Source: Blattamonas nauphoetae (taxonomy: Eukaryota > Preaxostyla > Oxymonadida). From it: 64,000 bases of DNA. The notes under the pieces are model-generated. The model was not told the origin of the DNA. It made no database searches and was given only the letters and a program-made list of their open reading frames with translations. This document shows positions 1 through 11,954 of this stretch, one piece after another (the first letter of the stretch is position 1; each line of letters begins with the position of its first letter). The translations under genes and the position numbers were made by a program. The stretch spans positions 1 through 64,000 of the forward strand of contig JARBJD010000069.1 of the NCBI GenBank assembly GCA_033064195.1, read 5' to 3'.

Positions 1-639
1 TTTATTCAGACAGAGACACTTGTCAGACAGGTCATCCAGTTCAATCCACAACATCATTGATTCAGTCAATGCAGCAATCAGTGCACATAAATCACTTTGG
101 TTTGTGATCAATTTCTTCGATGGTTCAATGAGATTATTCAGTAGTTTCTTTTCACGCAAAAGCATTCTTGTATACTAACAGTAGTTGATCTTTGAATGCT
201 GCTATATTCAGAGTGTATTCTCGAAGTGGTATTGAACGACTCTGAAGTGGTGCTGATGGATAGATCTCAATGGTGGTGGATCATATGTACCTGATTCATT
301 GTTCATTTCAACATTTGCACCTTGTTCATTTGATCTTCAGCTTTGATCTTCCAGAAGTTGATCCTTTATTATCGATGATGACATTGTTGGTGATTGACGT
401 TGGAACTGAAGAAGAACTTGTGTGTTTCGTAAATTGACAACTTAGAATTGGCTGCATCACTTTCTATAAAATAAAAATATATATTTATGTTTTTAATCAC
501 TCATATCTTTCTCCAATTGTGCGAATCGAGCATATTCGGGCATATACACTTGTTGATATTGTCCTACATCTCTTGTTCGATATGCTTCATTCGTCAGTTG
601 ATTCAGAATTGTTGATATTTCAACATTGTATTGACCAAA

Positions 640-1400
640 GGAATTCACCCAAATATGTTGGATTTTTTGTTGTTATTTCAAGAAATTGTGGATGACCAAT
701 TCTTTGAAATCTTTTCTGTTCTTGACTCTCTGACATTCTTCATTTGTGCTTACGAAGTTTTGAACATTGTCTTCAAGCCATTTGTCCCACATCTTTGATG
801 CTATTTGGACTGAATTGAATTGAAAACCATGTTGTCCAAGTTCCATTGCTAACGTCAACTGGATGATCTTTACTGGCACGATACACCTTCAAAACATTTG
901 TCATGAAATCACCAACAGCTTTCTTCATTATTGCATATGGTTGTTGTGATCGTTGTTTTGCAAATCTCCATAGCTCACTTCATGATAGGTTCCTGGCAAA
1001 TCGTACGTTCCAGTCTTGAGGAAATTGTTGTGTGCAGCTTTGATTCTTCTTCCATGATCTTGACGAAATGATGAATATGGTTGTTGTCTTCGCATATCTG
1101 GTGTTGGATTCATCGAATAGTATGTCTCGACGACAGGTCGACTGTTGTATGGTGCAAGCATAAATCCATTGGCTGCAATCAGATCACCACTTTCTTTGTC
1201 ATAAATCATCACATCTGGTACTTTTCCATGTTTTTCCATTTGAACAGTCCAATTTTGTCCAGTTCTTTCAATGTACTCTAAGGCTGATGGAACACTACTG
1301 AGTGCAGAATTGAATTTGGTGCGAATGTCATCATCAGCATAAATTCGTTTCATTGCTGAGTATCTTGTGAATAGCTCAATTTCGGTTTCTTTGGTTGTGC
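640..1400 (-). pseudogene. Polinton part, unknown protein (possible structural gene)
   Basis: A minus-strand coding stretch with protein-like composition (segments such as DLIAANGFMLAPYNSRP) but no motif that I recognise. Its position beside the packaging ATPase suggests a virion or accessory gene of the element. That is inference from gene order only. It is a broken fossil. The stretch 1-640 to its left also reads like weak minus-strand coding sequence of the element, without recognisable motifs. Confidence 0.4.
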
Positions 1401-1532
1401 TTTTCTCGCTGTTTTTGGTACACTATCTTTGCGACATCTGTGTATTTCATACAAAATAAAAATCCAAAACTATATTTTAATTTGTGATAAATCATAAATG
1501 CAAAGATCAAATATATATCTCTGACAGCGTAT

Positions 1533-2330
1533 GTGAATGCAAAAATAAGTGAAGCATCAAATAGGAATGTTTCTCATGAAGTTCAATCACAAATACATCC
1601 AGGCCAAATTTCAATCGCAATAGTGTTAATGTCCTCGTTGGAAACAGAGGAAGTGGAAAACATTCAATGCTCTTCGAGAGGTTGCCAAGCTCCAAAATGT
1701 TCAAGGTCAGAAACGAACTATTCCATCTGTTTGTCTTCGTCACTGATAAGAACATTGATCCAACATTCGATAAATTCAAACCAATTCTGAATGTTCCTTA
1801 TGTGAAAGTGAAATATGATGAAGCACTGTTTCTATTGAATTGTCTCAATCAAAGCTGCTTATGAAGAGATCATAGACAACCAATGGCAAGACAGAATTAC
1901 TGATGAATGCAGAGGATCTCTTGACTCACTTCATTGATGATTTCTCAGTGAAGAATCTCCAAACGATTATTCTCCTTGATGACTGTCGCAGAATACTTGG
2001 TGAACGAAGGACATCAAAAATAGAATGACAATGATGGACTTATTACTGGAGAATCGACAACCAAAGTTCACATTCTTTCTGACAATGCATGAGCTCTTCA
2101 GTTTGTCAGCAGATATGAAGTCAAACATTGATTCGATGTGGATCTTTGGAGGATTCAACAAAGAACGAATCAGTAGAGTCTATCCTCAATTGAACTCACC
2201 AATTGATATTCGACAGTTCTGGAACATCTATCAACGAAACAAAATGTGAAGCAATTATTCTTCGTTACAAAACTGATGGAGTTGCACTGACGGAAATCAA
2301 CAAGGATGGTTTAATTCGTGGTGTCCGATA
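1533..2330 (+). pseudogene. Polinton part, packaging ATPase (FtsK/HerA, A32-like)
   Basis: Plus-strand stretch whose translation carries an acidic hydrophobic Walker B-like patch (TIILLDDC), followed by a segment typical of A32-like DNA-packaging ATPases of Polintons and large DNA viruses (FFLTMHELFSLSAD, then SMWIFGGFNKERISRVY). The N-terminal part reads as a nucleotide-binding region. In the family this enzyme would pump DNA into capsids. Here it is a broken fossil. It is the only clear plus-strand gene of the element, so it faces the genes to its right. Confidence 0.6.
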
Positions 2331-2769
2331 ACTCTTGGATGAGACTGCCAATCGTGTCTGTCAACGTTCGAATTGATTCTTCAATGTCTGATAATCTTTG
2401 ATCAATCGAAAGTGAGTTGGAGTCACCGATGTTGTCATTGTTTATTTTTCGAAGTGCAATCACCTCTTATTTTCGTGATTTTGTATCCATCAATTCTGAT
2501 CAACCGATTTAGTTTCTGAGTGGTGTATTCGTTCAGTTCTTTTCTGTTCTTTCTAAAACTTCTGAAAATCATAGATGTTTTCAAAACAGTTCTGTTTAGG
2601 ATCAAACGGTTCTAAAATCTTTAGATCTTTATCAAAATGTTCTAAAACTTTGAATCTTTTCCAAACTGTTCTAAACTGTTCCGAATCATTTTAAACAGAA
2701 TAAAAATATTTGAAACACTTTTGAAATTAAACGATAGTAAATTTATTAATGAACTCATGTGATAAATCA

Positions 2770-3800
2770 TCAATGGAGGTAGCATGATATTTTGTGTGTT
2801 GGATTGGAACGTACACTATTTTCGGTAGACAGGTGAGTCCATTCGAAGTCTTGCCACCACATTTCCGTGTTTGTACTCAATGAATTGTCCAACAAATTGA
2901 AACTGTCTTCGCTTCCTTCTGAAAATTTGGCAACAGTCTTGTCCAAATCAAGGTGAATCAACAGAATGTTTCCTGGTTTGTATCACAGAGCATCTGAGTT
3001 GTCTGTTGTCTTTGGATGTTCTTCAATTGCTCTTCACAACTGGAGATATACAATGCTTCGATTTCACGATTGTTCTGTGCTTGCTGTGGGTGAACTTGTT
3101 CCAGTATGCTCGATGTGGAGTCATGTTGTAGTATTCCACCATCTGATTCATCAGTGAATGATTTGCCATTTGTGTTGCATTGTCTTGGAATCCATCTCTG
3201 ATTGTTCTGATCACTCGATCCACAATTCGATTGTGATTAGTGAATGGTGAGCTTGTGAAATATGTACTGACTTTCTGTTGCTTGAAATACGTTGATGCTT
3301 CTCCACTTGTCCATGCTGCTTCTCCATCCCCGTATGTTGTTGACGTGAACTCACGATGATTTATCAGGTCATTGATTGCAGTCTTGACTTTGCTCCATGA
3401 TTTATCAGAACAGGAATTACTACCAAGTATTTGGTGTTGATGTTGATGGCAAATAGGTAAATCTGAAGAACTGTTTTCGACGTTGGTGATTGGATAAAGA
3501 CAAGATCAATTTCCCAGGATCCAAACTTGGGAGAAAAGTAAGGTCTGTCACACTTTGTGGAACCTTTTTGTCTGATGTCTTCTGTGGATCTCCAGTGATG
3601 TCTTTGGACATAAATTGCATCTTTGATCGAAATGGATATTGTATTTTTGTCACAACTGTTTGTATTTTTGGTTGATCAATCATCAATGTGTCAACTCCTT
3701 GTTCCCTCCTTATTTTCCGAGGATGTAGTCCATCGGTGAACATATTCATCGTACCATTCCTGAAATGATCTTCCACCAAACGGGATTTGTTTTGGATGTG
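2770..3800 (-). pseudogene. Polinton part, retroviral-type integrase (fossil)
   Basis: Minus-strand segments match the C-terminal half of a DDE integrase core as found in Polintons and LTR kin: DRVIRTIRDGFQ followed by MVEYYNMTPHRAYW, the usual spacing before the last catalytic acid region. The upstream part (IRREQGVDTLMIDQPKI) reads like the N-terminal half. The family inserts element ends into target DNA. Broken fossil. Between it and the ATPase (2330-2770) lies AT-rich DNA with imperfect repeats around gttctaaaa, plus a short coiled-coil-like minus-strand stretch near 2330-2440. Confidence 0.6.
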
Positions 3801-3820
3801 CTAAAATGAACTCAGTTTCG

Positions 3821-4639
3821 TCATTTCCAAGAATTCTGCTGACGTGTGAGAATGAACATATTTCGATTCAGTTTCTTTGATTCAACGATCTGTTTGTCAA
3901 TGAATTGTTCCATTTTATGTTGATTGTCCAACATTGAATGCTCGGCTTTTATTTGTTCCTCCTCTGAATTGTCATTCTGTTGATGGTCAAAATAACCTTT
4001 CACTTGTTCCAACATTCCCAGTACTTGCCTTGTCGTCGGTTCGACTATGTTGATCTCTCTCACTGAGGGTTCGAATCTTTTGACTATACTCACAGTTGGA
4101 CGTGGATCTGGTGACTTGGGGATCAGTAGATCATCATCTTCAAACCTCCTCTCTTTCATAAGGAATTCATATTCTGAGCCAATTGATGTCGGGTTTCTCT
4201 TCTGTCCAGGAATGATTGGAGATTCAGGTGTTTCAATAGCAATTGTTTGGGGAAGTTGTGTTGGAATTACGATGGCTGGTGGTTGATTGAAATGACTATT
4301 CTGTGCTTCCTGATAATATCGTTGATATGCTCTGTATGCTTGTCTTGCATCGTTGTTACTAAGGATCCATCCGGTGAATTGTTTCACAAATCTTTGAACA
4401 ACAATTTTTCCATCAGCAATGTTTAAATCAGGAGGTAATTCTCCATTCAGCCAATCATTGAAGTATGTCTCATCATTTGCGTCGTATTGTCCATTGGAAT
4501 CATTGACATGATAGGTTGGTAAAATCTGGGAAAACGTAAGTGTGACTTTGTATATTTTTGTCTGAGAATGGCGCGAATTGTCCAGGAGGTTCTTCACTAT
4601 TCGATCAATTTGTGTTGAATTCAAAAACGGTCTACTCAT
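3821..4639 (-). CDS. Polinton-associated unknown protein, 272 aa
   Basis: An uninterrupted minus-strand gene of 272 residues beginning MSRPFLNSTQIDRIVK. It has a folded-looking N-terminal 130 residues (PDLNIADGKIVVQRFVKQF), a Pro/Ser-rich middle and a C-terminal charged stretch with coiled-coil character (EEEQIKAEHSMLDNQHK). I do not recognise the family. It looks whole and carries the same upstream AT-rich promoter-like box as the polymerase gene (4646-4667), so it was probably an expressed element gene. The place between integrase and polymerase would suit a structural or DNA-binding accessory protein, which is inference. Confidence 0.6.
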   Translation of the reverse strand: MSRPFLNSTQIDRIVKNLLDNSRHSQTKIYKVTLTFSQILPTYHVNDSNGQYDANDETYFNDWLNGELPPDLNIADGKIVVQRFVKQFTGWILSNNDARQAYRAYQRYYQEAQNSHFNQPPAIVIPTQLPQTIAIETPESPIIPGQKRNPTSIGSEYEFLMKERRFEDDDLLIPKSPDPRPTVSIVKRFEPSVREINIVEPTTRQVLGMLEQVKGYFDHQQNDNSEEEQIKAEHSMLDNQHKMEQFIDKQIVESKKLNRNMFILTRQQNSWK

Positions 4640-4645
4640 TTTAAC

Positions 4646-4667
4646 AAAAATAAAGTTTGGATTTATT
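4646..4667 (-). promoter_or_regulatory. Promoter-like box of the 272 aa gene
   Basis: On the minus strand this reads AATAAATCCAAACTTTATTT just upstream of the start codon. It resembles the boxes before the polymerase gene (9061-9080) and the 201 aa gene (11088-11107): AATAAA, then AAACTTT, then a T-rich run ending close to the ATG. Shared position and sequence suggest an element-specific promoter. Confidence 0.45.
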
Positions 4668-4674
4668 GGATAAG

Positions 4675-7600
4675 ATAATCAGTTGCTTTCAGTCCATGAA
4701 TGAATGGAGGACACGATTCATTTTCAAGAACGATTGCTTTCAGATGTATTCCACTGAGACTGAGTTTCTGTTGTTGTATTTTCGCTATCTCAAATCCATT
4801 GGTGTCATCGTCTGAATGACACTTTTCTCGTCTGAAAGTTCAAGGTTGTAGTCACTGTCTTCTCTCAGTTCAGGCACTTCACATAATCGTCACTTGTGAT
4901 ATTTGTTTTCTTCAGAGACACTCCTTTGATCTTGCATTTCTCATCGAGCGAGTAACATTTTGGTGCAAGACAGATCATCTGTTCACCTTCTTTCTCAATT
5001 GCTAATCCCAACAGCTTCTTCTCATCATCAACTCCTTTTCAGGATTGGGAAACCATTCATATTTGTGTGCATCATAAAAGTCCTTGTCAGCAATCACATG
5101 TTCAAATTGTTGATGAATTCCAGCATTTGGATCTCCAAATTGCCCAGTATGCAGAATCAGTATCTCCCTCACAGAAGTGAATCTTGTTCATGTCTAGGCA
5201 TTTATACATGAAGTTGTAGATGAAATTCAGATACCAGAACTTGGCATTGTCGAGTGTGAATACTGCTTCTTGCAGGCATGTCTTGCATGATGCTTTCTCT
5301 CTGTCTTCAATCACGATGTAGTTGTCCTCATTGATCTCTCTAGTCGCTACAAACCCTTTCATCATTTGTTTCAAGTATGTTCTCTTCTCATTGCAGATTG
5401 TGATCGAGTTGTACTTCTCAGTGTTCATTCCATCATATCCGTAACTCCCATTCAAGTTGGTCTTACAGAACTGTTCCTTTCCTTTGTTTCCAACTTTCAT
5501 TGCTTCTAATCTGTCATTCATGAATGAGGTCACAAATGGTTCAAATCCAGCATGTCTGGAGAATACCATCACACTCTTGATGTCGTCGACGATGAAGTGA
5601 CAGTAGTCGATGAGGAACCACAGATAGTATGTCGAAAGAACATATACTGATCGTGTGTGCTCAAGAGTTGAGTCAGCTTTCTTTGTTTGTCGTCAGTCTT
5701 CAATCCATGTTTCTTCATCAACGAATATGTCTTTCTCCAATGTTCTCTTCTGTTGTATTGACAACGATGTTCCTGAAGATTGGTGGGAAGTTAATGAAAT
5801 CATTGATGTATGTCTCATCGATGTGTCCTTTCAGTTCTGCAACGAACAATGTCTTCTGATTCTTGTTCTCGATGATCTCCCGACATTCTTTGTCTCCCGT
5901 TGCAGTGTACAAACATCTTCCTGGCATGTACATTCTGTGTTTGGTGTATGGATTGTTCTTGTTCTTGATTGATGAAAGCACTCGGATACAGGAATTGAAA
6001 TCAACACCACAGACATGAGTCATGATGTGTTCAGTATCAGTTGATTTGACAACACCATCTTCATATGTGAAATGATTGATTGGAGTCACGTCTTTGATGT
6101 TCTGTCTATGCTGAACATTCGATAATCCACCAGTCACTGCTGCTCTCAACTTGTGATATGTTTGCTCGTGTGTCAGAGTCATCGGCAATGATTTCCAGAT
6201 GCAGTATTTCTTTAATTGAATTCTCAATCTTGTGAGATGCTCATCATGGTCTGACTTTGTAGGTATTGCAGTAGTCACAGCAGATCTTCACGTTCTCTTT
6301 GAATGTCCTTTTGAATTGTCGATTCGATCCAGTGTTGGTCGTACTGCTTGTGTGAAGTGGCACTTGCAGATATAACAAACTTTCTTGCACTGTTGAACAA
6401 ACCAGTCGTAGTCTGCTTCAGTTACGTTTTGTTAGTATTGCGATGAGCTTTCTGGTCTTGATACCTGTATCCTTCCACTTTGTATTTCCAGTATTGTTTG
6501 GTGATCTTGATCGGTCCAGATTCGTCACATTCGTTGTAGTCAGCATCAATATCAAAATCCTTGTCGGCACAAGCATACTTGATTGCAGAAGCATTTGCTG
6601 ACAGTGAGAGATTGTGCAACATATCCACTTTGTGTTGGAAGTTCAGTTCAATGAGATTGTCAAGTGGTGCAATCATGCATTCGACGTCTCTGATGTTGTA
6701 GAACTTGAGGTATTCCCATCTGTTCTTGAAGCCTTGTTTGTTCCAATCATCAAGATACAATTGGTAATCAGTGTCGGACATTTCACTGTTGTTCAGACTG
6801 GAATAGAATTCATATTTGGAGAAAGGTTCTTGTTTGCTCAACACTGCTTCGTAGTCTGATGAATCAAATGATTCGTAAGCAAAGAATGATTTCTGGAGTG
6901 TAGTGTTTCCTCCAAAGCTTTGACTGCATTATCCAATGTCATTGGTCCTGTGTATGACATCATGTCAATGAACCGAAGCACCTGTTGGGTTTTCTCGTGT
7001 CTGATCAATACTTGTTTGTACTTTGTTGTTGATCCAAGAAGCTCACCACTTTCCAGTCCTTGTCAACGAGATCACGAAAGATGAGATTGATGTCAAATCT
7101 GGAACTGTTGAACCCAATCACACTGACTTCATTTTGTGAGGGAATTTCTGGATCTTCATAATAGTTGTCCTGTCGAACTGTCTCTGCGTATTTGAAGAGT
7201 TCTCTGATCCACTGCTTCACGAAGTCCTTTCCATCTCGAAGATCAAAATAGATTGACTTCACACCTGATTTTGTTTTGATTGCTGATGCAACAGAGGCTT
7301 CAAGTGTGAGATCAGTTGTGTGTTGTCATCCGAGAATAGATTGTCAAGAATGAGATCTTCCATTGTTTCAAAGTCATAAGTGATGTAGTATTGTGTTGGT
7401 TTGAATTCGTCTTGTCTCTTGTGTGCCATCAAAATTCATTTGTTCTGTTGTTGAGGGATATGTGGAACGTACGGTCTTGGTGTTTTATCAAGAGCGATCT
7501 TTTTCACGTGTTTACCATCAAGTTCTTTGCACTCTCTGAGATGCTTCTCAAAATCCCTGCTGTAGTTTTTATTCCTCACTTGGAATCCTCTTGATTGACA

Positions 7601-9031
7601 ATATGGACAGAGTTTGTATCCAGTGAGTTTTTCAGGATCGGAAATGAACATTACGTGAACAAGAGTTGCAGTGAGTGGAATCATGAGTATTGGAACAACT
7701 AGTGCATCATCATTTTCGTTGACATACGATTGGCTTAGAACATATGTCTTCTTGTCCTCATCATATTCATAAATGTGAACTGTAATGTTTAGTATTTTCA
7801 TTGTCTCTTCCATGTCTGATGCAATATCAAATCCAGGATAGTGTTGAAGATATGGTGTCAATTGATGTGATGTGAGATGGGTTAGATTCTTGCAGACAGC
7901 AAACAGTCGGTGTGCTTCAGCATTTCTGGTTTTCGGCGGAATTTTATTCCCAGGTGTGTCTGGAAGTGTTTTGTGTGAAACGGCTTGAAAGAAACAGATA
8001 TTGTATGGTGAATCAACGTACTTGATATTGTGTTTCTTAATGTGTTCTGTAAGAATGGCGTTCGCTTTTCCTGCAACTGGGAATCTGTAAACTGCAACAA
8101 GAATTGAATGGAATGCAATGAACATTGTCTTTGTGTCCATCAGAGTTCTATCCTGTGACTCTTTGATTAGATTGATCGCATATTTAGAATACTCAGTGAT
8201 GTCTGCTTCACTTCTTATCACTGTTGGAAAGCTCTTAGATGTGTTCTCCAGTTCTGGTCTGAAATCATTGTACAGAGTCTCATCTTTGTCTTTTCTCTCA
8301 ACAATCTTTCCGAAGTCAAGACTGATCTTGAATGGTCGATCCTTCTCTTTTTCATACACTGTTTTGATGAAGGTTGTGATTTCCTCAACATTCTTCAGAT
8401 GATTATGGAAGTACAGTTGATATGGTTTTCCATTGTCACTCACTTTTTCGATCTCGTTCTTTTTAAACTTCCTTCGTGCATTTGTCAGACATTCATTAAA
8501 GGCAAGTTTGTTTCGTGGTTCAGCGAGTAAGATGCATTGATCAAAACCATCAAATTCCTTCACTTTTCTTGATTCCATTTGTTCATTTTTCTTCTGAATG
8601 ATCAAAAGATTCTTCATCCAGTGATCCATCAATTTCTCTTCAATCGACTTTAGTTTCCTTGTGATCTTGAACACTTGCTTTTTCAATTCAGTTTCGTTCA
8701 CTCTTGGATAAGCTTTCATATTTTGGATACTTGCTTTCATTTGTTCATCAATCCTCTTGTGTTCATGCTGATCTTCTGATGCCATCTGTTGTTGGTTTTC
8801 AATTTTGCTCAGAAAGGTTGAAAGAGTCTCGCCAGGAGGTGACTGAAGATATCCGACTTCTGGATTCCGAAGCATAGACATGAGAAATGAGTTCTGATGT
8901 GCGTAGTTTCTGCTGTTCGGATCATAGATGCGATCACGACCATATTTATCCTTGAATTCAAAGGTGGTGTTGGGAAATAGTTGTTTGAGTTTTGTGATGG
9001 CAGACACTGCAGAGTTCAAAGGAGTTTGCAT
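4675..9031 (-). pseudogene. Polinton part, protein-primed DNA polymerase B (fossil)
   Basis: Minus-strand region of about 4.3 kb, the right length for a Polinton PolB. The N-terminal extension includes a cysteine/histidine patch (KLCPYCQSRGFQ) and an OTU-like CFFQAVSH segment. It is followed by exonuclease motifs (GFNSSRFDINL and YNIRDVE) and the polymerase motif C (GDTDSAYW), then a C-terminal tail. This set and order is characteristic of protein-primed type B polymerases that copy linear element DNA. The first third is long and uninterrupted. The whole is broken in several places and is treated as a fossil. Confidence 0.85.
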
Positions 9032-9060
9032 TTTAAACAGATTAAAAAAACAGAAAAGAA

Positions 9061-9080
9061 AAAAAGTTTAGCGTTTATTC
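9061..9080 (-). promoter_or_regulatory. Promoter-like box of the Polinton polymerase
   Basis: Minus-strand sequence GAATAAACGCTAAACTTTTT, about 30 bp before the polymerase start at 9031. It is identical except for one base to the box before the 201 aa gene (GAATAAACGTTAAACTTTTT), and similar to the box at 4646-4667. Confidence 0.55.
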
Positions 9081-9139
9081 TGTGTTGTTGGGACATTACA
9101 AGAACAGCATCAATACACATGAGTTATGTAATATGTCAG

Positions 9140-10340
9140 CTTTGAACAAAGAACTAATGACAGATGCTAATTTTGAATAACTATTGACTGTCCAAAAGTG
9201 GCCCAGGTGGCCTAGGTGGATCGCAAAATTAAATTGGTTTGTATTTTTGGGAGGTCCACATGTCCACAAGTCCACAAGTCCACAAGAGCTCAGAATTGCT
9301 CTCAAATTGATGATTCTATACAGCAGTTCTCTTCTGTTTTACTTATACCCTAAGACAAATGGAGATAATTGTAGCATCAAAATAGAAAGTCCACAATACA
9401 TATGCTTGATGTGCTACGACAGCAATGAGCAAAGAACTAATGACAGATGCTAATTTTGAATAACTATTGACTGTCCAAAAGTGGCCCAGGTGGCCTAGGT
9501 GGATCGCAAAATTAAATTGGTTTTTATTTTTGGGAGGTCCACATCGGCTCTAAAGAGCCTAAGCTTCGCGAAGGTCCACAAGTCCACAAGTCCACAGGAG
9601 CTCAGAATTGCTCTCAAATTGATGATTCTATACAGCAGTTCTCTTCTGTTTTATTAATGACCTAAGTCAAATGGAGAAAATTGTTGCATCAAAATAGAAA
9701 GTCCACAATACACATACTTGATGTAATATGACAGCTTTGAGCATAAAAGAAAAACCCACAACGAACAGTTTATTTATTTCTAACTAGATTGTGGACTTGT
9801 GGACCTGTGGACCTGTGGACCTCCCAAAAATAAAAACCAATTTAATTTCGCGATCCACCTAGGCCACCTGGTCCAGTCAATCGTCATTGGAATATAGCAA
9901 TGAAATCCAACACTAATTAAAAGATCACAAAAGAAAAGAACAATGAAATATGACAGCTTTGAGTAAAGAATCAATAACAGTTTATATTTTTCTAACTAGA
10001 TTGTGGACTTGTGGACCTGTGGACCTGTGGACCTCCCAAAAATAAAAACCAATTTAATTTCGCGATCCACCTGGGCCACCTGGTCCAGTCAATCGCCATT
10101 GGAATACACCAATGAAATCCAACACTAATTAAAAGATCACAAAAGAAAAGAATAATGTAATATAACAGCAATGAGCTAAACGAAGAGGAAACTCATAAAT
10201 AACATATTTTAATTGTTTCTAACTAGATTGTGGACTTGTGGACTTGTGGACCTGTGGACCTCCCAAAAATCAAAACCAATTTAATTTCACGATCCACCTA
10301 GGCCACCTGGTCCAGTCAATCGCCATTTGAATATAGCAAT
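9140..10340. repeat. GTCCA-rich repeat array in two orientations
   Basis: Two plus-oriented units of 287 bp begin near 9171 and 9458 (each with actattgactgtccaaaag, a gtggcccaggtggcc core, an AT-rich stretch and a run of gtccacaa steps). They are followed by three units in the opposite orientation starting at 9784, 9996 and 10223 (periods 212 and 227). Within every unit a short 9-10 bp step (tgtggacc/ggtccaca) is itself repeated two to four times. No long ORF is conserved between units, so these are noncoding. They lie between the polymerase gene and the 201 aa gene, and a further unit sits at 11955-12085. Confidence 0.85.
9545..9573 (+). repeat. 29 bp hairpin cassette inside repeat unit 2
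   Basis: Unit 2 of the array carries exactly 29 bp that unit 1 lacks, inserted between ccacat and gtccac. It contains two back-to-back dyads: ggctctaaagagcc and cttcgcgaag. The same 29 bp is present in reverse orientation at 11981-12009. Confidence 0.75.
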
Positions 10341-10452
10341 GAATTCCAACACCTATTCAACAACCACAACATCCACCATCGTCAATGTCATAATCCTTTT
10401 TGTCTCTCAGTTATTCTTGTTCATGCAGTGTGTGCAAAAATAAATGGTCAAC

Positions 10453-11058
10453 TTATTCCTCAACTTTAGAGCTATTTGTTTTGCCTCTTAGGTGTGGTTT
10501 TCTCTTTGCTTTAAACCATTCATCAAGTCTCACTTTGTAAACTTTCTCTTCTCCAATAACCCGATAGTGAAAAGGAACCATTACTTTCTGGTACTCACCA
10601 ACGAGCTCACAATTGTATTTTCTCAATTCGTTTTCCACAAATGATTGAGTGTAGTGTTTGCGCTTCTTCTCATGTGTTCTTACTCCTTTCATCCAGTCTG
10701 ATGGTTTAATCCTCCATTCAACTCCTTCATGAAGATATCTCACCACAGACTCTGATCTTTTGTATTCATCAACAAGTTCACAATTCTCACTGTGTAGGGA
10801 CTCAATGAATTTCTCTTTCGTGCAACAGTCATCAAATCGATGATACAGAGTGGGATTTCGATGCGGTCGTGCTCCTTTCACGAATGATGTGATGTACACT
10901 TGATAAATGTCACCAGGTTTCTCTTCAGTGGCATATTCAAAAGTTCCCTGTGTCAGATACGATGTCCCACGTCGATTCAGGACAGGCTCAGTGATCAGAA
11001 TCAAATGTTCATTATTTAAGATGTCAATTAGTTTGCTTGGTGTTAAGAGGTTTGTCAT
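10453..11058 (-). CDS. Unknown 201 aa protein with repeated EY...W modules
   Basis: A complete minus-strand gene. It contains at least two and probably three copies of a module of about 55 residues with a pattern NCELVxEY...VxY....W.....W..G.R (residues ~85-125, ~140-185, and a weaker N-terminal copy). The layout and the basic residues resemble modular DNA-binding repeats found in large DNA viruses and phages beside nucleases. I cannot name a family. The start is chosen because a polymerase-type promoter box lies about 30 bp upstream. It may be an accessory gene of the Polinton, separated from it by the repeat array. Confidence 0.6.
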   Translation of the reverse strand: MTNLLTPSKLIDILNNEHLILITEPVLNRRGTSYLTQGTFEYATEEKPGDIYQVYITSFVKGARPHRNPTLYHRFDDCCTKEKFIESLHSENCELVDEYKRSESVVRYLHEGVEWRIKPSDWMKGVRTHEKKRKHYTQSFVENELRKYNCELVGEYQKVMVPFHYRVIGEEKVYKVRLDEWFKAKRKPHLRGKTNSSKVEE

Positions 11059-11087
11059 TTTATACTAATTAAAAAATTGAAAAATAA

Positions 11088-11107
11088 AAAAAGTTTAACG
11101 TTTATTC
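11088..11107 (-). promoter_or_regulatory. Promoter-like box of the 201 aa gene
   Basis: Minus strand GAATAAACGTTAAACTTTTT, the same box as before the Polinton polymerase. A further copy (11488-11506) sits in the degenerate repeat to the right, with no obvious gene after it. Confidence 0.5.
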
Positions 11108-11109
11108 TT

Positions 11110-11830
11110 GAAGTCTGCAAAACAAACCGAACAAAAATATCCGAGAAGAAGAGCCTTCCCACGTTCGTACGAGCTTCCTATAGACACCCCGATACTCCTT
11201 TGGGGATCGTTCTATCGCGATCCTTCTAAATGACTGCTGCTGGCGAAGTCCTTGAAGGGTTAAGTCTTGGGTGGGCATGATTTACGGACACATCTAAGTG
11301 CTGCCAACATGAACCCCGGGGACAATCTTTCGATCATCCGTCTCCAATCCAACCTCCAAATCGTTCTACGCATCAGTCACCAGGGCACCATTTTGCCTGA
11401 GTATCTTGGAGCATTACGTCGAGGGCTCAATACTTGAACTTGGCCAGTACCTCCTCTTCATATACAAATTAAAAAATCAGAAAGTTAAAAAAGTTTAACG
11501 TTTATTTTTGGATCACCCATATCTCAGGAACTACTGCTCAGATCACTCTGAAAACATCAGAAATGAACTCAGCAGATCGGGATTGACCTTGGAAGAGGTT
11601 TGTGTGGTCGAAGCTCAAAATTGGATTTTTCAAACTTTGGATCTCCTCTTCATATACAAATTAAAAAATCGAAAAAATAAATCAGCGTTAATTTTGAGAT
11701 CACCCATAACTTCGGAAATACTTCTCAGATCACACGAAACACGTCGTATATAAACTCGTCAGACCGATATTAACGTTGTCAGAACAATTTTGGATGGTCT
11801 CAAAATTAAGGTTAATTTTAAAAATCAATT
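11110..11830. repeat. Degenerate tandem repeat, no clear gene
   Basis: Two diverged copies of a unit of about 190 bp start near 11451 and 11642. Each begins cctcttcatatacaaattaa and continues with gatcacccat about 60 bp later. A 42-codon open frame (11309-11437, plus) is the only other thing seen and is not convincing. The copies carry AT-rich blocks like the promoter box at 11088, so they may be remnants of gene starts. Confidence 0.5.
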
Positions 11831-11954
11831 TTTATTTCCTTTTATAGTGATGAAAAAGTGAAAAAATCATTTTTGACCAAAACAATCCATGGATGCCGTA
11901 GATGCATGGGGAGGTAGTGCACGTCATTCTGGTGCATTCTGAGCGTTCCCCTGC

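Larger units (their letters stand above)
1..9080. mobile_element. Polinton/Maverick element, partial, broken
   Basis: Seen: a block with a protein-primed type B DNA polymerase, a retroviral-type integrase, an FtsK/HerA-like packaging ATPase and unknown genes, mostly on the minus strand with the ATPase on plus. This gene set is the known signature of Polintons. The left end lies outside the window. The right end is uncertain: it is either just beyond the polymerase promoter near 9080 or, if the 201-residue gene at 10453-11058 belongs to it, as far as about 11.1-12.1 kb. The element is a fossil with roughly ten breaks spread over several genes. Most of its protein sequence is still readable and some genes look whole, so I infer it is fairly young. 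I saw no convincing terminal inverted repeats inside the window. Confidence 0.85.

Noticed and set aside
9140-10340. Regular repeats resembling a CRISPR array
   Set aside because: Units are over 200 bp, change orientation, have no short spacers between identical repeats, and the genome is eukaryotic.
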